Part shown: positions 6,013 through 6,792 of the stretch, piece by piece | How the letters are laid out: each line of letters opens with the position of its first letter | Numbering within the stretch: the first letter of the stretch is position 1 | NCBI GenBank assembly: GCA_004299545.1 | Contig: SCRB01000798.1 | Location: 1 to 6,792 of the forward strand | Source of the DNA: Rhizobiaceae bacterium | Lineage (GTDB): Bacteria > Pseudomonadota > Alphaproteobacteria > Rhizobiales > Rhizobiaceae | Length of the DNA: 6,792 bases | Reading direction: 5' to 3' | The notes under the pieces: generated by a model | The model's input: the letters and a program-made list of their open reading frames with translations, nothing else | Database searches by the model: none | Told to the model about the DNA's origin: nothing | Program-made: the position numbers and the translations under genes

Positions 6013-6792
6013 TCGTCGATGTCCTCCTCGGAATGCACGAACGTGTAGGAGCGCCAGAGCAGCACGGGGATCAGGACCGAGAACACGATGACTTCCTTGA
6101 ACGAACTGCTTTCGAAGGCGGCGAAGCTTTCGAGCACGCCGACGAGGAGCGAGCCGAGAGCGGTCATGGGGAAACTGACGAGCCCGCCGAAGATCGCGCC
6201 GACGAAGGCCTTGAGGCCGATGATGAAGCCGGAATCGTAGAAGATCGTGTTGACCGGGGAGATCAGGACGCCGGAGACGCCGGCAAGCAGCGAGCCGAGG
6301 AGGTAAGCGATCGTCCCGGCGCGCTCCGGCCGGATTCCCATCAATCGGGCGCCTGTGCGGTTGACGGCCGTGGCATGCAGCGATTTGCCGGTGATGGTGA
6401 ATTCGAAAAACAGGAACAGCAGGCCGCTGAAGACGATGGCGGCGATGACGATCAGGATCGATTGGCCGGCGATCGGAATACCGCCGAGGACAAGCTGGTA
6501 GTCGGTCAGGCTTTCGGTCCGCACGCCCTCCGGCCCGAAGAACAGGAGGCCTAGCCCGACAAGGGCGAAATGCAGGGCGACCGCGACCGTCAGCAGCAAG
6601 AGGACGCTGCCGTCGGCAATGGGGCGGAAGACCACCCGGTCGAGAAGCGGTGAAATCGGCAGGATCAGCGCGAGCGCCAGCACGATGCGCAATGGCAGGG
6701 GGATAAACGCGCCGGCCGTCAGCCATACGACGGCGGCCGGTATGAGCGGCAAGACGAGATAGAAAAGGAGCGCGCGCGGAATCCCGCCGGGG
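6009..6792 (-). CDS. livH: LivH-type ABC permease, N-terminus beyond the window
   Basis: This inner-membrane permease subunit of the HAAT (branched-chain amino acid type) importer pairs with the LivM half of the downstream fusion. About 260 residues are visible, and the frame stays open to the right edge, so roughly 30-50 N-terminal residues, including the first span, are missing. The visible part is strongly hydrophobic with about seven spans. It contains the family-typical RVVFRPIADGS segment, the GKSLHATAVNRTGARLMGI loop (which corresponds to the cytoplasmic loop contacting the ATPases in LivH-type permeases), and GLKAFVGAIFGGLVSFPMTALGSLLVGVLES near the C-terminus. The tail is acidic (SEEDIDE). 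The TTG at 6752 could be mistaken for a start, but residues upstream of it (PRALLFYLV) continue a membrane span, so it is internal. Its TGA overlaps the next ATG by four bases, indicating a coupled operon. The solute-binding protein gene is not visible and may lie further right. Confidence 0.92.
   Translation of the reverse strand, partial: PGGIPRALLFYLVLPLIPAAVVWLTAGAFIPLPLRIVLALALILPISPLLDRVVFRPIADGSVLLLLTVAVALHFALVGLGLLFFGPEGVRTESLTDYQLVLGGIPIAGQSILIVIAAIVFSGLLFLFFEFTITGKSLHATAVNRTGARLMGIRPERAGTIAYLLGSLLAGVSGVLISPVNTIFYDSGFIIGLKAFVGAIFGGLVSFPMTALGSLLVGVLESFAAFESSSFKEVIVFSVLIPVLLWRSYTFVHSEEDIDE
6013..6030 (-). promoter_or_regulatory. Strong ribosome binding site of the LivM-LivG fusion, inside the end of livH
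   Basis: The minus strand carries GAGGAGGA (AGGAGG is the complement of 6023-6028) about 10 bases before the ATG at 6012. The same bases encode the acidic EEDIDE tail of LivH. It fixes the LivM start and argues against the longer reading frame upstream. Confidence 0.7.

Noticed and set aside
4237..6048. A 603-codon open frame on the plus strand opposite the LivM-LivG fusion
   Set aside because: It is the antisense of a well-supported GC-rich gene. Its product is a low-complexity string rich in E, D, R, H and Q with no domain pattern, as expected from reading such genes backwards.
6033..6554. Acidic open frame on the plus strand opposite livH
   Set aside because: The composition (E, D, G, A, Q) mirrors antisense of hydrophobic membrane-protein codons. 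It has no ribosome binding site or recognisable motif.
6013..6726. N-terminal extension of the LivM-LivG frame up to 6726
   Set aside because: The extension overlaps livH in another phase and translates to an Arg/Pro-rich string unlike any permease. The start at 6012 has a strong AGGAGG and the typical ATGA overlap.
6009..6752. Treating TTG at 6752 as the start of livH
   Set aside because: The frame stays open to the window edge and the upstream residues continue a hydrophobic span. LivH proteins are longer, so the gene is simply cut by the window.

Overview
The window is GC-rich, compactly coded DNA that looks like an alphaproteobacterial chromosome or large replicon, most likely Hyphomicrobiales (Rhizobiales). 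The indications are the codon bias, gene families typical of that group, and an intergenic region built from palindromic repeats of the kind scattered through rhizobial genomes. The lineage call is inference; no rRNA or other marker gene is present. No mobile-element gene, tRNA, rRNA or CRISPR array was seen.

Layout. Bases 1-1940 (plus strand) hold the 3' end of a flavin oxidoreductase whose tail resembles salicylyl-CoA 5-hydroxylase / anthraniloyl-CoA monooxygenase proteins, then, 34 bp on, a complete 519-residue acyl-CoA ligase of the CaiC-like AMP-forming family. Together they suggest the end of an operon that activates a carboxylic (perhaps aromatic) acid to its CoA thioester and oxidises it. 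Bases 1941-2236 are a non-coding gap between convergent genes. It contains a GC-rich chain of hairpins (about 1949-2091) and a separate AT-richer repeat with two long imperfect palindromes (about 2117-2217).

Bases 2237-6792 (minus strand, read from right to left) form a tight apparent operon. It starts with a LivH-type permease whose N-terminus lies beyond the right edge. A natural fusion of LivM permease and LivG ATPase in one 589-residue protein follows, overlapping livH by 4 bp. Next comes LivF ATPase, overlapping the fusion by 1 bp. An Asp/Glu/hydantoin-racemase-superfamily protein follows, in which both expected catalytic cysteines appear to be replaced, and last is an Ohr-type organic hydroperoxide reductase. 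No substrate-binding protein (LivK type) is present; it probably lies outside the window.

How the genes may work together (inference): the branched-chain-amino-acid-type ABC transporter imports an organic acid or amino acid. The racemase-family protein may process it, or a related compound, in the cytoplasm, while the convergent operon performs CoA-dependent oxidative catabolism. Ohr would protect against organic peroxides. The most useful second looks are the cysteine-less racemase homologue, the LivM-LivG fusion, and the two classes of palindromic intergenic repeat. I did not find a clearly unprecedented system.
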